From positions 6,994,501 to 7,058,500 of the forward strand of contig JAPVLO010000056.1 in NCBI GenBank assembly GCA_027257055.1: a stretch of 64,000 bases of DNA, written 5' to 3'. Source of the DNA: Cephalopachus bancanus (taxonomy: Eukaryota; Chordata; Mammalia; Primates; Tarsiidae). The notes beneath the pieces were generated by a model, which made no database searches, was not told the DNA's origin, and saw nothing but the letters and a program-made list of their open reading frames with translations. The position numbers and the translations under genes were made by a program. Shown one piece after another: positions 36,245 to 48,949 of this stretch. The first letter of the stretch is position 1, and the number at the start of each line of letters is the position of its first letter.

Positions 36245-39200
36245 CACTTATAAGTGAGAATATGTGGTACTCAATTCCTTGTTTCTGTGATAGGTCACTC
36301 AGTATTAAAGATTCTAAGTCCATTCAGGTTCTGCGAAGTTCACAATTTTGTCCTTCTTTATGGCTGCATAATATTCCATCGTGTATATGTACCACATTTT
36401 TATTCAGTCCTCTTTCAATGGACAGCACGGTTGCTTCCATGTTTTTACTATTGTGAGCAATCTTTTGCCCACTTTGTGATGAGGCTGTTTGTGTTTTTTC
36501 TTTTTGGCACTTTTGAGTTCCTTGTAGATCCTAGATGTTAGACCTTTGTCAGATATACAGTTGGCGAATATTTTTTCCCAGTCTGTGGGCTGTCTCCCTG
36601 CTCTCCTGATGGTTTCTTTGGTTTTGCAGAAGCTCGTTAGTTTGATGAGGTCCCACTTGTCTATCTTATCCCTTATGGCATGGACACTTGGGGTTTTGAT
36701 CAGGAATTGGTTGCCAGTTCCAATTTCCCTAAAAGTGTCTCCTGCATTTTCTAAGGTTCATGTAGTTTGAGGTTTTACATTTAGGTCTTTGATCCATTTA
36801 GAGTTGATTTTTGTGTATGGTGATAGGTAGAGGTCTTGTTTTAATCTTCTGCGTGTGGCCAACCAGTTTTCCCAGCACCATTTACTAAATAGACTCTCCT
36901 CTCCCCAGTGGTTGTTGGTGGAGGCTTTGTCGAAGATGACCTGGTTGAGAAATTGAGGCTTTCCTTCTGGAATCTCTATCCTGTTCCGTTGGTCTATATG
37001 CCTGTTCTTGTACCAATGCCATGCTGTTTTGATTATTGTAGCTTTATAATAAAGTTTATAATCTGGGAGTGTGATACCTCCTGCTTTGTTTCTTTTGCTG
37101 AGGATTGTTTTGGCTATTCATGGTTGTTTATGTTTCCACACAAATTCCTGTATTGTTGTTTCTGGGTCTGAGAAGAATGTTGCTGGTAATTTAATGAGTA
37201 TTGCATTAAATCTAGATTGCCTTGGTTAGAATGAACTTCTTAACAATGTTGACTCTTCTAATGCATGAGCATGAAATAGTTTTCCATTTGTTTGTGCCAT
37301 CTTTGATTTCTTTGAGCAGTGTTTTGTAGTTTTTGTTGTAAAGTTCTTTGACTTCTCTGGTTAGAAAGATGCCAAGGTATTTCATTTTTTTGTGGATATT
37401 GTGAATGGGATTGTGCTTTTTATTTGGGTTTCTGTTTATTGTTGGTGTACAGGAATGTGACTGTCTTTTGTACATTTATTTTATACTCTGAGATGTTGCC
37501 AAAGTCCTTTATCAGTGCAAGGAGTTTTTTGACAGATCCTCCTGGGTTTTTGAGATATAGAATCATGTCATCTACAAAGACGGATAACTTGATTTTCTCT
37601 TTTCCTATTTGGATATCCCCAATTTCCTTCTCTTGACTGATTGCTCTAGCTAGGACTTCCAATACCATGTTGAACAGGAGAGGTGAGAGGGAGCATCCTT
37701 GTCTTGTTCCAGTTTTCAGGGGAAATGGTTCCAATTCCTGTCTGTTTAGCAGAATATTGGCTGTGGGTTCCCGTAGATGGCTTTTACTGCTTTGAGGTAT
37801 GTTCCATCTATGCCTAGATGTTCGAGGGTTTTTATTAAGAAGTGGTGCTAGATTTTATTGAAAGCTTTTTCTGTGTCTAATGACATAATCATGTGGTTTT
37901 TGTTTTTACATCTGTTGATGTACTTAATTACATTTATGGTCTTGTGGATTTTGAACTAGCCCTGCACCCCAGGGATGACGTCTACTTGGTCATGGTGGAT
38001 GATTTTTGAGATGCGTTGTTGGATGCGATTTACTAGAATCTTGTTGAGAATTTTAGCATCTGTGTTCATCAAGGATATTGGCCTGTAGTTCTCTTTCTTT
38101 GTTGGGTCTTTACTCGGTTTGGGTATCAATGTGATGTTAGCTTCATAAAATGATTAGGGAACAGTTCCATATTTCTTGATTGCCTGGAATATTTTCAATA
38201 GGATTGGTATCAACTCCCCCTTGCATGTTTTGTAGAATTCTGCTGGTCCAGGGCTTTTTTTTTTTTTTTGGTAGGTAGTTTTCTTGTGATATAGTTGATT
38301 TCCTGAGTTGTTATTGGTCTATTTAGGGTCTCTATTTCTTCTTGTTTCAACCTGGGGATGTTGTGTGATGTCAGAAAGTCCTCCGTGTCATTTAGGTTTT
38401 CGACTTTGTTTCCATGTAAGTGTACATAATAATCTTTTGTATTTCTTCAAGGTCAGTTGTGACTTGACTTTTTTGCATTTCTGATTGTGTTTATTTGGGC
38501 TTAAGCTCTCTTCTTCTTGGCCAGTATAGCTAGGGGTCCATCATCTTGTTTATCCTTTCAAAGAACCAACTTTTTGTTTCATTTATTTTTTGTATTATAT
38601 TTTTGTCTTCTATATCCTGAATTTGGGCTTCTATTTTGATGATATGGATTCTTCTGCTGAAGTTAGGGTTTTTGTGGTCTTGCTTTTCCAGCTTCCTTAT
38701 GTGATTTTTTAGGCTGTTAACTTGTGATCTTTCCATTTTCTTCATGTGTGTTCATCGAGATATGGATTTCTCTCTAGTACTGCTTTCATGGCATCCCAGA
38801 GATTTTGGTAAGATGTTTCTTCATTTGCATTTGTTTCCAGGAAACTGTTGGTTTCTGTTTTGATTTCCGTGTTGACCCAGGAGTCGTTTAGCATCATGCT
38901 GTTTAGTGTCCATGTCTTTGTGGGTTTGGGGGAACTTTGTTAGTGTTAATATTTATTTTTATTCCACTGTGGTCTGAGAAGGTGCATGGCAGTATTTCAA
39001 CCTTATGGAATTTGTTTAAGCTTGATTTATGGCTGAGGATGTGATAGATCTTAGAGTATGTTCCTTGTGGTAATGAGTAGAATGTATATTCCATGACTGT
39101 TGGGTGGAATGTTCTGTAGGTATCAATTAAGTCCATTTGGTCAAGCGTCACATTGAGATTCCAGATCTCCAGGTTTCTTTTTTGTCTTGATGAGCTGTCT

Positions 39201-39680
39201 AGGATTGTTAGTGGGGTATTTAGTCCCCAGCCATGATAGTGTTAGAGTCAATATCTTATTTTAGTTTACCTAGAAGCTGCTTTATGAAAGTTGGTGCTCT
39301 TATGTTGGGGGCATATATGTTTAGGATGAATATTTCTTGTTGATGAATGAAACTTTTATCATTATGTATTGTATTTTTTATTTTTGTTAGCTTAAAGGGT
39401 ATTTTGTCTTATATTAAGATCATGACTCCTACTTTCTTTTGTGTTCCATTCACCTAAAAATTTGTTTTCCATCCTCTTACTTTGAGTCTGTGAGTATCCT
39501 TTCTTGTGAGATGAGTCTCTTGGAGGCAACATATTGTTGCATCAAGATATTTTATCCAATTTGCCATTCTATGTCTTTTCAGTGGTGTATTTAGTCCATT
39601 CACATTCCGGCTAATTATTGAGATGTGAGAGTTTATCCCTGGTATGAGATTCTTATAGAGTTTGTTGTTGTTGCTGCTCC
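36245..39680 (-). pseudogene. L1 ORF2 pseudogene (endonuclease and reverse transcriptase)
   Basis: Endonuclease text is readable near 39480-39640 (Ile-Lys-Tyr-Leu-Asp ... Gln-Glu-Thr-His-Leu) and at 38903-39151 (Asp-Gln-Met-Asp-Leu-Ile-Asp-Thr-Tyr-Arg ... Ser-Asp-His-Ser). The reverse transcriptase core is at 37420-37734, with Arg-Gln-Gly-Cys-Ser-Leu-Ser-Pro and the catalytic box Phe-Val-Asp-Asp, where L1 usually has Phe-Ala-Asp-Asp. A deletion of about 374 bp near 36460 and numerous stops inactivate it. Confidence 0.85.
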
Positions 39681-39784
39681 TTTTAAAATAAAATTTGCTT
39701 TTTGTCTTTCTTTTGATTTTTGGGTTGATTTGTGTGTGTTTTCAATCTTTTTCCTGCATTCTTGGGAAGGGTGTTGTCATTCTT

Positions 39785-40770
39785 TTTTTCTTCTTCTTCT
39801 GTGTTTAATACTTTCTTAAGTGTTTCTTGTAGAGCTGATCTGGAGGTGGCATAAACTCTTAGGGATTGAATGCCTGGGAAGGATTTTAATTCTCTATTCC
39901 TGATGAAACTTAGCTTAGCTGGGTAGGTAATTCTTGGTAGAAATTGTTTATCTCTGAGAACTTTGAAGATTGGACTCTAATCTCTCCCAGTCTAAGGTGT
40001 TTCTGTAGATAAGTCTGCTGCTATTCTAATTGGTCTTATCCAGTAGGTAGTCTGACCTTTCTGTCTTACTGCCTTTAGGATTTTTTCTTTTATACTTACT
40101 TTGTGTAAGGGAATTACTATGTGTCTAGGAGTTGGTCTTCTCATTTGTTGGGATTCTTTTATTGCAGGGGTTCTCTGAATCTCTTGTGTTTGAATGGTCA
40201 CATCACTAATGAGATGAGGGAAGTTTTCTTGAATAATTTCATGGAATGTTTGTCCAGGGTGGTCTCTGTCTCTCTATCTACCTCAAGGATTCCAATTAAT
40301 CTTAGGTTCAACCTCTTGATATAATCGCTCATCTCTTGGAGGTTTTGTTCTGTCTTTTGAAGCTTCTTTTCTGTTTTTAACAGTTTGGGTTAGTTCCATA
40401 TTTTGGTCCTCAAGCTCTGAGATTCTTTCTTCTACTTGGTTAATTCTGCTTTCCATGTTTATCAGTTTGTTATTTAATCTACTATATTCTTTATTGCTAT
40501 TATCTCAGTTATAAACTCCTTCATTCTTTTCTCTTATCTCTCCTCACTTCTATTTTTTCTCTCTATTAATATCATGATATCTGGGTTTGTGGTTTGAGAC
40601 TAGTCATTTTTGGGGCTCTTCATTGTCAAGTTCTGAAGTCTGTATTCTCAATTGTTGTCTTCCCAGGAGTTCATACAAAACCCTTATTCTTCCTTTGGTT
40701 TTTCTTCATTTATACAGGTCCCTCCCTTTTAAACTTCTTCTTTAATTATGTTGTTCAGTGATGGAGGACA
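39785..40770 (-). pseudogene. L1 ORF1 pseudogene
   Basis: The C-terminal domain is recognisable at 39992-40201 on the minus strand (Arg-Pro-Thr-Pro-Arg-His-Ile, then Ile-Arg-Ile-Ala-Ala-Asp-Leu-Ser), continuing to Ala-Leu-Gln-Glu-Thr-Leu-Lys-Lys-Val-Leu. The RRM and coiled-coil parts are decayed. ORF1 protein normally packages L1 RNA. Boundaries are approximate. Confidence 0.7.
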
Positions 40771-42081
40771 GTTTTTACTTGTTACTCAAGCTCCCATTAT
40801 TCCTTATGTAGATCCTCTGGCTTTGTTCAATTCTGAAGCTGGGCTGGGGTTGGGGGGCTGTGCTTTGGGCAGTTTTGAGATTTAATTAAGGGGGAGCTGT
40901 GATTCAGAAGCAGTCTGCAGATCCCAGTAATCATTGACAGGTGTGTGGGCCCCCAGAACTTCCCACCGCCTTACAATCTGTCCATGCAGTGGGGGGCATG
41001 CTTGCCCCTGAAAGCAAAATGAGATAAGAAAAAGTAAAAGAATGGAAAAAAGAAGAAGCAAGGTGAAAGGAAGGTGGAGAGAGGAGAAGAAGAAGAGGGA
41101 AAATAGACAGGCATACCAACTAATGAGTAAACAGAGAAACAAAAACAGAAAAAAAAAAAAAAAACCATACAATTATACAAGCAAAACCCCCGTTAATGTA
41201 CTCTCCTTCAAAAATACCCACACACAAACAGAAAATCTAAAAAGTAATGATAACAATAACAGAAACAAAGCAATATGAAAAAGTAAGCAAATACAAAAAG
41301 AGAAAAAAATCCAAAAACTGAAACAAGAAACAAAACAAAAAAACCTTGCTCTGTGGCCATTTCTGTAACTCCAGGTTCCTTTCGGCTGCTGCCACCACAT
41401 TAAGGAGCAGCTCTGGTCTCCAGCTCCTCCCCTCTGCTCTCAGCACAGGCTGATAGGGTTGCTCTCAGCATGGGTCAGATGCTCCACAGACTACTGTGGG
41501 AGGAGCATGGATCAGATTCGGACTCACCTGACTGCTGCTGTGAAGTCTCCCACTCAGACCTGACGTGTCTCTGCCTGTTCTGGTGTGGGGGAGGGGCATC
41601 TGTCTCTCCAAGTCCGATGAGGGGATAGCCTCTGGGTCCCAGGTTGGAGGCCGGACAGAGCTGGATGGAGCAATGCAGGTGTCTGCCCGGTCCCGGGACA
41701 GAGAGGATGGCACTGGTCAGCATCTCATCACCAACGGTGGGGCTCTGTTCCAGATCTCCTTGCTCTGCCTTCTCCATGGCTCCTCCTGCTCATGCCTGGT
41801 CTGCTGCCACAGGTGATGGTGTGGGTCAGGTGCCAGTTAGCAAGGGTCAACTGTTCTCTGCTGCGTCCTCTCAAGAGAGTCCCAAGAACAGCAGATGATC
41901 CTGTGGACCGGAACAATATAATTGCAGAGCGGTGGTGGGTTGCAGTCATCTCCAGAGGAGAGCCCTGGGTGCATGAACTTAAGTCTCCCACACCCACTCA
42001 CACAGAGTCCTTGTGGACACTCGCTTTGCAGAGACTCTCACACTCCAACCTGTTCTGTCACCATCTTGCCTCCACCCCGTC
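40771..42081 (-). promoter_or_regulatory. L1 5' UTR (internal promoter region)
   Basis: GC-rich 41350-42081 precedes ORF1 on the minus strand and ends in an L1-like start. Between it and ORF1 lies a strongly pyrimidine-rich stretch (sense strand; 41020-41345 on plus is A/G-rich). L1 5' UTRs drive Pol II transcription; activity here is not expected. Confidence 0.65.
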
Positions 42082-42109
42082 TTAGATTTGGATGTACTTC
42101 TTACCCTTT

Positions 42110-42400
42110 ATCCTCACTTGGCCGGCCCCTTTTACTCAGATAAGTACACCAGTCGCAGCACTGACTTCTCCATGAGTTTAGAGCCCATCTATGCTGCGTA
42201 CGATGTTCGCTGGGTATGTATTGTGGAGGTAACTTATAACCTTGGTGGGAGCTGTCTCCTGAAGGGGGTGGAAGCCAGATTGCAGCAGGCTATTGAGGAA
42301 GGTGGGGCAAGGGAATGAAGCACATGACAGCAAACTTGTTCTAGAAGATTGAGTGTATGAGGCTATGGTAGAAGAGGCTTTCTATAAGGAGGTCATGTTG
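42110..42400. repeat. Possible L2-like sequence
   Basis: AGATTGCAGCAGGCTATTGAGG resembles a phrase common in old LINE 3' ends. Otherwise unrecognised. Confidence 0.3.
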
Positions 42401-42780
42401 GTTTGCTAGAACTTCCACACCAAAATACCCCAGACTGGATGGCTTAAACAACAGACACTTATCTTCTCACAGTTCTGGAGGCTGAAGTCCAATATCAAGA
42501 TGTCAGCAGGGTTGGTTTCTTCTGAGGCCTCTCTCTGTGGCTTTCAGAAGGCTACCTCTTATTCAAGTAATTGTAACCTCATGTGGTCTTTCCTCTGTGC
42601 GCCCACATCCTTGGTTTCTCTCTGTGTGCCCAAATTTCTTCCTCTTATGAGGACATTAATCAGATTGAATGAGGGTCCACACTAACAGCCCTATTTTAGC
42701 TAAATTAAAGACCCTATCTCCAAACACAGTCACGGTCTGAGATACTGGGGGTTAAGGCTTCAATCTATGAATTTGGGAGG
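42401..42780 (-). mobile_element. MLT1-type LTR, solitary
   Basis: GATGGCTTAAACAACAGACAC, CAGTTCTGGAGGCTGAAGTCC and GAGATACTGGGGGTTAAGGC fit an inverse MLT1 LTR. Confidence 0.85.
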
Positions 42781-43365
42781 AGAGAAGGGATGTAAGTTTC
42801 TTTTAATGCAAGAGTCAAGCATGTGCAAGTGTAGCTGAAAGAGCCCATAGAGAAAGAGAGGACACTTTGTAGAGGAAAAGACTTGAGGCTGGGGCAGGGG
42901 TTGGGGGGCAGAGCCCAGGCGAAAGGGAGCCCTGAACAGGAGGGAGACTTCCCCGCAATTCCCGAGGGGACAGGCACAATCCGTTTTTCTGCAATGCTTG
43001 GTGGAGGTGGGAAAGACTCGAGGGGCAGGTGTAATCAACATCTCTGTAACCTGAGGGTGGGAAGCCAGCGAGGACAGATGAAAAGAGTGCCTGGGAGTAC
43101 AGACTGCAACCATTCTGAGGGCAGTTGGGCCACATGTCTCAAAACCTTTAAAATGTGCATGTGATTCCACCTAGAAATTCCACTTCAGTTCATCTATTCC
43201 ATGGAAAAAAGTAGGAGTGTGCACCAGAACTTAGTAGTAAGGACAGCTATGCTAACAAAACCATTGTTTTATTTATTTCAAAAAAATAATAGAAAACGAC
43301 CTCAACATTTTAAAAATGAAGGGCTGGTGAAACAAACTCTTGCATGTTCTTAAGATGCCACATGT
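42781..43365. other. No recognised feature
   Basis: Unique sequence. Frames on both strands near 42760-43170 overlap one another and lack domains. Confidence 0.45.
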
Positions 43366-43366
43366 A

Positions 43367-43640
43367 GACGGGCGCGGTGGCTTATGCCTATAATCCCAGA
43401 ACTTTGGGAGGCTGAGGCAAGAGGATTGCCTGAGTCCAGGGGTTCGAGACCAGCCTGGGCAACTTGGTGCGACCTTGTCTCTACAATAAATCAAAAAATA
43501 AGCCGGGCATGTGGTGCGCATCTGTGGTTCCAGCCGCTTGAAAGGCTGAGGTGGAAGGAGCCCCTGAGCCCAGCAGGTGGAGGCTGTGGTGGCCGTGAGT
43601 GTGCCACTGCATTCCAGCTTGGGTGACAGAGTGAGGCTCC
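43367..43640 (+). mobile_element. Alu, full dimer with a CA-repeat tail
   Basis: TSD ATGCCACATGTA / ATGCTACATGTA flanks it. The A tail has become (CA)n. Confidence 0.92.
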
Positions 43641-43641
43641 T

Positions 43642-43673
<32 letters not shown>

Positions 43674-43678
43674 ACAAA
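43641..43678. repeat. (CA)n from an Alu tail
   Basis: About 38 bases of mostly CA repeats directly after the Alu. Confidence 0.9.
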
Positions 43679-44129
43679 TATGCTACATGTATAAGTCAGC
43701 AGGGTCCTGTGAGTGTATGTGACCACCAGTTACGGAAGCGTGTTGATGGAAATGGGATGGTGGCACAGTGAAACTGAGGAACAGACAATTGTACAAAGAA
43801 TAACATGCTTTTTCCCCTAAAGGCGGTAGATCTATGTAAATGAGGAAAGAGGGCCCTTATGTGGGAGGCCAAGCTTAACTGTGGTGATCTCAGTGGCAGG
43901 ATTAAGGGAACTCATTATTTTCTTTTTGCTTACCTATAGTTTCTAATTTTTGCCACAGTGAGCACATTATTTAAGCAAGCAGGGGGAAGCAATAAAAAAA
44001 CTTTTTTAAAATGCTCCACCTGGATTTCTGTTCAGGGCTCTTTTCCATAAGAAACCAATTTTTTTATGACCTCCTAAACATTGTTGTGTAAATGATGCTG
44101 ACACGTGGTAGAAATAACAGGAGATATGA

Positions 44130-44235
44130 ATAAACTCCTTGCAGCCTGAGATGGCAGAGGGCCTAGGACAGCATTTAGCACACAGTAGGCCCACAATGAA
44201 TGGTTGAGAAAGATACGATTGAATGAGATGCTATG
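44130..44235 (+). repeat. MIR/L2 3'-end fragment
   Basis: TTTAGCACACAGTAGGCCCAC then AATGAATGGTTGAG is a typical end of these ancient elements. Confidence 0.5.
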
Positions 44236-44390
44236 GGTAAGGGGGGGTTACTGATCTTCCCTCAAAGTGAGAAAATTACTCACAGCAGCTTGAGGTGTAA
44301 AGTCATGCTAGTAAAATAACAAATTACTACCTGCCAGGAATCCTTGATGCGACTCCAGAGTCTAGAATGTTCTTTCTATAAATGCTTGAG

Positions 44391-45290
<900 letters not shown>

Positions 45291-45614
45291 ATAAGGAATT
45301 CCAAAAAAGCAGATTTATCCAAAAAGGTCTTTTCTCTCGAAGAGTCGCCGAGCCCACAGGCAGTCCCCTCTCTCTGGGACTCCACAGGTTGGTGAAGACC
45401 TGACCTCCAAGGCACCAGGGGCAGGTCCCGGACCACGCAGCGGGTTGAAGAAGTTTCCAGGGTGCCTGTTTCAGCCTGATGGTGGGGAAAGAGACCTCAT
45501 TCTCCCGCACTTCGCACTTCTGAAAAGCAGCTCCTCCCAGGCCAGCAGGCACAAAGAACATTTCCTCAGAGTTCCTCCCTTGCTAATGCAGTGGAAAAGT
45601 CTACCCAGATGGAC

Positions 45615-45735
45615 ACATAATTTCATTTAATCTCCACAACCATCTTGAGAAGTACCTCTTATTAACCTATGTTGTTTTTAGAAAGGAGGAATCTGAAACT
45701 CATCAAATCACAGAGGCTTTTTGCATGGAGGCCAA
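45615..45735 (-). repeat. MIR fragment
   Basis: TTTCATTTAATCTCCACAACC then AAAGGAGGAATCTGAAACTC is inverse MIR. Confidence 0.6.
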
Positions 45736-45744
45736 GTGGCAGGG

Positions 45745-45955
45745 AGAATGTGGGTTTTGGAATCACAGAAACCAGAATTTGAATTCCAGGTGCCCCACTC
45801 ACTAGCTGGCCAATGGTGAAAAAAAAAATCACTTACCTTCTCTATACCCAGTTTTCTTCACCTGTTAGCAAAAGCGATAAGACAGTCGGCGCAGGATACT
45901 TGGGTGTGTTGCACTAAATAATAAAATGAAAGTCTTAAATAAAACATGTCAGGAT
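45745..45955 (+). repeat. MIR element
   Basis: TGGGTTTTGGAATCACAGAAAC, then CTTCTCTATACCCAGTTTTC in MIR order. Confidence 0.65.
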
Positions 45956-46192
45956 TCCAAGTCAGGCTTTTCAGACTCCGTGTTCTTGTGACTAAACTGT
46001 AGAGACGAATGACCCTGGGAGAAACAGAGGCCAAGACAGAATGCCGGATCCAGGGCTACCACGGAGCCACGTGGGACCCACTGCGTTGCAATGCAGAGAA
46101 GAGGGTCCAGGAGAGTTATCCATGCTGTGAAAGGTCACGGAGCTGAGCAAACTTGAAGATGAACCAGACACTTGCCACATGAAAATGGTAAC

Positions 46193-46340
46193 AAAGGGTG
46201 GGATTTGCAGTTGAAGGAAACTGCCAGGGGAGGGAGAGGCATACCTCATCAACAAGGGTACCTGCATAATCAACGTTTGTATACCTAACCCTGAATTGTA
46301 CCCCACATCTTTATAATAAAAAAATAATAAAAAGAAAGAA
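46193..46340 (+). mobile_element. Very short young L1 3' end
   Basis: About 145 bases of the L1 3' UTR with A-rich tail, flanked by GAAAATGGTAA on both sides. A strongly 5'-truncated insertion of the young family. Confidence 0.85.
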
Positions 46341-46452
46341 AATGGTAATGAAGTATCCCCCAAGAGAATGAGATAAGTAAGATTGACCTTAAGAACTCAA
46401 CCCTATATAGTAGTAGCCCCAGCTTAAATCTGAGCAAATTCAGAGGTCTAAT

Positions 46453-46775
46453 TTTTATAATTTTATATATATATATATATATTTTTTGGTTTTTTTTTGG
46501 AGTAGGAGACTTACTCCGTTGCCCAGGCTGCAGTGCAGTGGCATGCTCATGGCTACTGCAGCCTCATCTTGCTGGGCTCGGGTGATCCTTCCACCTCAGC
46601 CTTCCAAATAGCTGGGACTGCAGGTGCATGCCACCATACCCAGTTAATTTTTTTTTAATTGTCGACACGAGATCTTGCCAAGGTGCCCAGGTTGGTCTCG
46701 AACCCCTGGGCTCAGACCATCCTCTCACCTCCGCCTCTCAAAGTGCTGGGATTACAGGCATGAGCCCTTGTGCTC
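46453..46775 (-). mobile_element. Alu, full dimer
   Basis: Inverse dimer, T-rich start including (TA)n; TSD CAGAGGTCTAATT on both sides. Confidence 0.9.
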
Positions 46776-47655
46776 AGAGGTCTAATTGATGTGTCAGAAA
46801 CACAATGATCTGAGAGAGCAGGAGCCTCTGGAAGGAAGATAAGGGGATAACAGAGAGTCAGCTTTGCTGGACGTGAAACACCACAAATAGTTTCCCTGGG
46901 GTGAGGACTTAGGGGTGGCCATGACAAGGTTCTAGAAAAGGAAGTTCACTTCCAGGCAGGCCTTGGAATTAATGGAGGGCTCTCAGCACTAGGAGAGTTA
47001 CTAACAGTAGGGTTTTAGCACTGGGAACCTTCTGGGGTTCTGTAGAGATAGAATACAATTTAGTAGTATAGAGAATATGGACTGCTTAGACATTAGTAAT
47101 ATAGCACTCACTAGCACAGATATCCAGGATTCAGGAAAACCACAAGTGAAATTGGAAGCTGAGGACACACAAGTGCCAAAGAAATTACTCCTGCCCTCAG
47201 GAAGGCTAGCGGGGAAGACAGTGAACAGGCATTTCTGGTGTAAGACGGTTAATGTTTTGACAAAACAAGTTCAGGGTCCCAGAGCAGCCCTGATGAGTGG
47301 TGCCCAAGCTGTCAAGGGGTGGTCGGGAAGAGCTGATGCCGAAAGTGAGATACAGAAGACAGGTAGTCACTGATCCGGACAAGAGAGAGGGTGTCCTTGA
47401 CACAGTCCTGCTTAAAATCTTTTTCTATTCAGTACCGTGGCATAAATGCTGAGCCACGTTCATGATTCGGTTCCTACCTCAACCCCTGAGTTCATTTCTC
47501 GTCACTCTCTGTCTCACACTTTGGGCTACAGCAACATCAACTGTTGTCTGTGGTCACCCACACGCCCATGCTGCTTGTGACTTTTTGATCACATGACTCC
47601 CATCTAGCTGTAGTACTCCGTCACTCTTTAGGGTAGCTAAATTCTATTCATCCTG
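46776..47655. other. No recognised feature
   Basis: Unique sequence with short unsupported frames. Confidence 0.45.
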
Positions 47656-47657
47656 GT

Positions 47658-47935
47658 CAGACGCAGTGACACACACCTGTAATCCCAGCACTTTGGGAAG
47701 CCATGGCAGGAGGATTGCTTGAGCTCAAGAGTTTGAGACCAGCCTATGCGACATAGCGAGACCTCATCTGTACAAAAAAATTACATTTAAAAAATTAACC
47801 AGGCGTGGTTGTGTGTGCCTGTAATTTCAGCTGCTTGGCAGGCTGAGGTGGAAAGATTGCCTGAGCCCAGGAGGTTGAGGCTGCAGTGTCACTTCACTCC
47901 AGCATGGGTGACAGATTGAGATCCTGACTCAATCT
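47658..47935 (+). mobile_element. Alu, dimer
   Basis: Both monomers; the right monomer has a small internal loss around GCTGCAGTGTCACTTC. Confidence 0.9.
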
Positions 47936-48149
47936 GGTATTAGATGTCCTTCACTGAAACCCCTGGGCATGTCTCAATCACCATCTTTACCCACATTGTG
48001 TTGTGTGACAGGGCAGTTGTTGATGTAAGGGACTATGTGTTTCTTTTTATCATCTTAGTCGCCAGCACTTAGATACTGCTTCAGAAATCATTTTGCAATG
48101 ACTAAAGAAAGGTAGGCAGACAAATTTAAATAAAGTATTCCTTTTTTCC

Positions 48150-48385
48150 TTGGTGTTACCAGATAAACATAGGACACCAAATTAAACTGAACTTTCAATT
48201 TCAGATGAACAGTGAATAATTTTTTAGTATAAGTATGTTCCAAATGTTTCATAGAACATATTAGCACTAAGCAGAAATATGTCTCAAGTATTGCATGGAA
48301 CATACTTATACTAAAAAAAAATTATTACTCATCTGAAATGAGAATTTAATTGGGCATCCTGTATTTTTATTTGCTAGATACAGCA
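48150..48385. mobile_element. Palindromic MITE-like repeat
   Basis: Arms at about 48203-48251 and 48291-48342 are near-perfect inverse copies (AGTATAAGTATGTTCC and GGAACATACTTATACT). Flanks give CCAGATAAACATAGGACACC and GGGCATCCTGTATTTTTATT. I recognise this as a common old mammalian hairpin repeat but cannot name it safely. Confidence 0.65.
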
Positions 48386-48414
48386 GCCCTGTTCTCCTGT
48401 TAAAATTGAAAAAA

Positions 48415-48613
48415 TATAAAAAGCTTAAATGGCGTGGGCAAGAGCATTCTCATACCGTAGATGGAAAATGTTCATTCTTGTGGGAAATTTGGTACAACAT
48501 CTTCAAATAGAATCAGATAGTTGTACAAAGATCAGGGGGTTAATTCCAGTAGTGGTAGTTAGAAACAACCTAAATGTACATCAGTAAGGGATTGGTTAAA
48601 TGAAATCGAATTT
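48415..48613 (+). repeat. Old L1 fragment
   Basis: TTAGAAACAACCTAAATGTAC and TAAGGGATTGGTTAAATG match the L1 ORF2 end. The part before 48540 is poorly defined. Confidence 0.5.
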
Positions 48614-48932
48614 TGGCTGGGCATGATGGCTCACGCCTATAATCCCAACTCTTTGGGAGGCCTAGGTGAGAAGATCACTTGAAGCTAGGCATTTTGAGAC
48701 CAGGCTGGACAATATAGTGAGACTCTATCTCTAAGAAAACATTTTTTAAATTACCTGGATATGGTGGCACACATCTGTAGTCCTAGCCACTTGGGAAGCT
48801 GAGGCAGGAAGATTGCCTAAATCCAGGAGAACAAGGTTGCAATGAGTTAGGATGGCGCCTCTGCCCCCCAGCCTAGGCAACAGAGCAAGACCCTGTCTCA
48901 AAAAAATAAAGTAAAATAAAATAATAAAATAG
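48614..48932 (+). mobile_element. Alu, diverged dimer
   Basis: Full dimer with decayed tail (AAAATAAAGTAAAATAAAAT). Confidence 0.88.
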
Positions 48933-48949
48933 GATTTTATGTGCAAAGT

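Larger units (their letters stand above)
35238..42081 (-). mobile_element. Near full-length L1 with a second 3' end in tandem
   Basis: Reading the minus strand from 42081: a 5' UTR whose first bases resemble L1 starts (GGGGTGGAGGCAAGATGG), ORF1, ORF2 and a 3' UTR ending in an A-rich tail near 36070. A second 830-bp ORF2 end plus 3' UTR in the same orientation then ends near 35238. TGGATGTAC occurs just outside both ends (35229-35237 and 42089-42097), which suggests one insertion of the whole composite. ORFs are broken by many stops, so it is dead. Confidence 0.8.

Noticed and set aside
41475..42085. Cluster of overlapping ORFs on both strands
   Set aside because: They lie in the GC-rich L1 5' UTR, where long chance frames are expected.
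43273..43677. 134-codon minus-strand ORF
   Set aside because: Antisense Alu and CA repeat.
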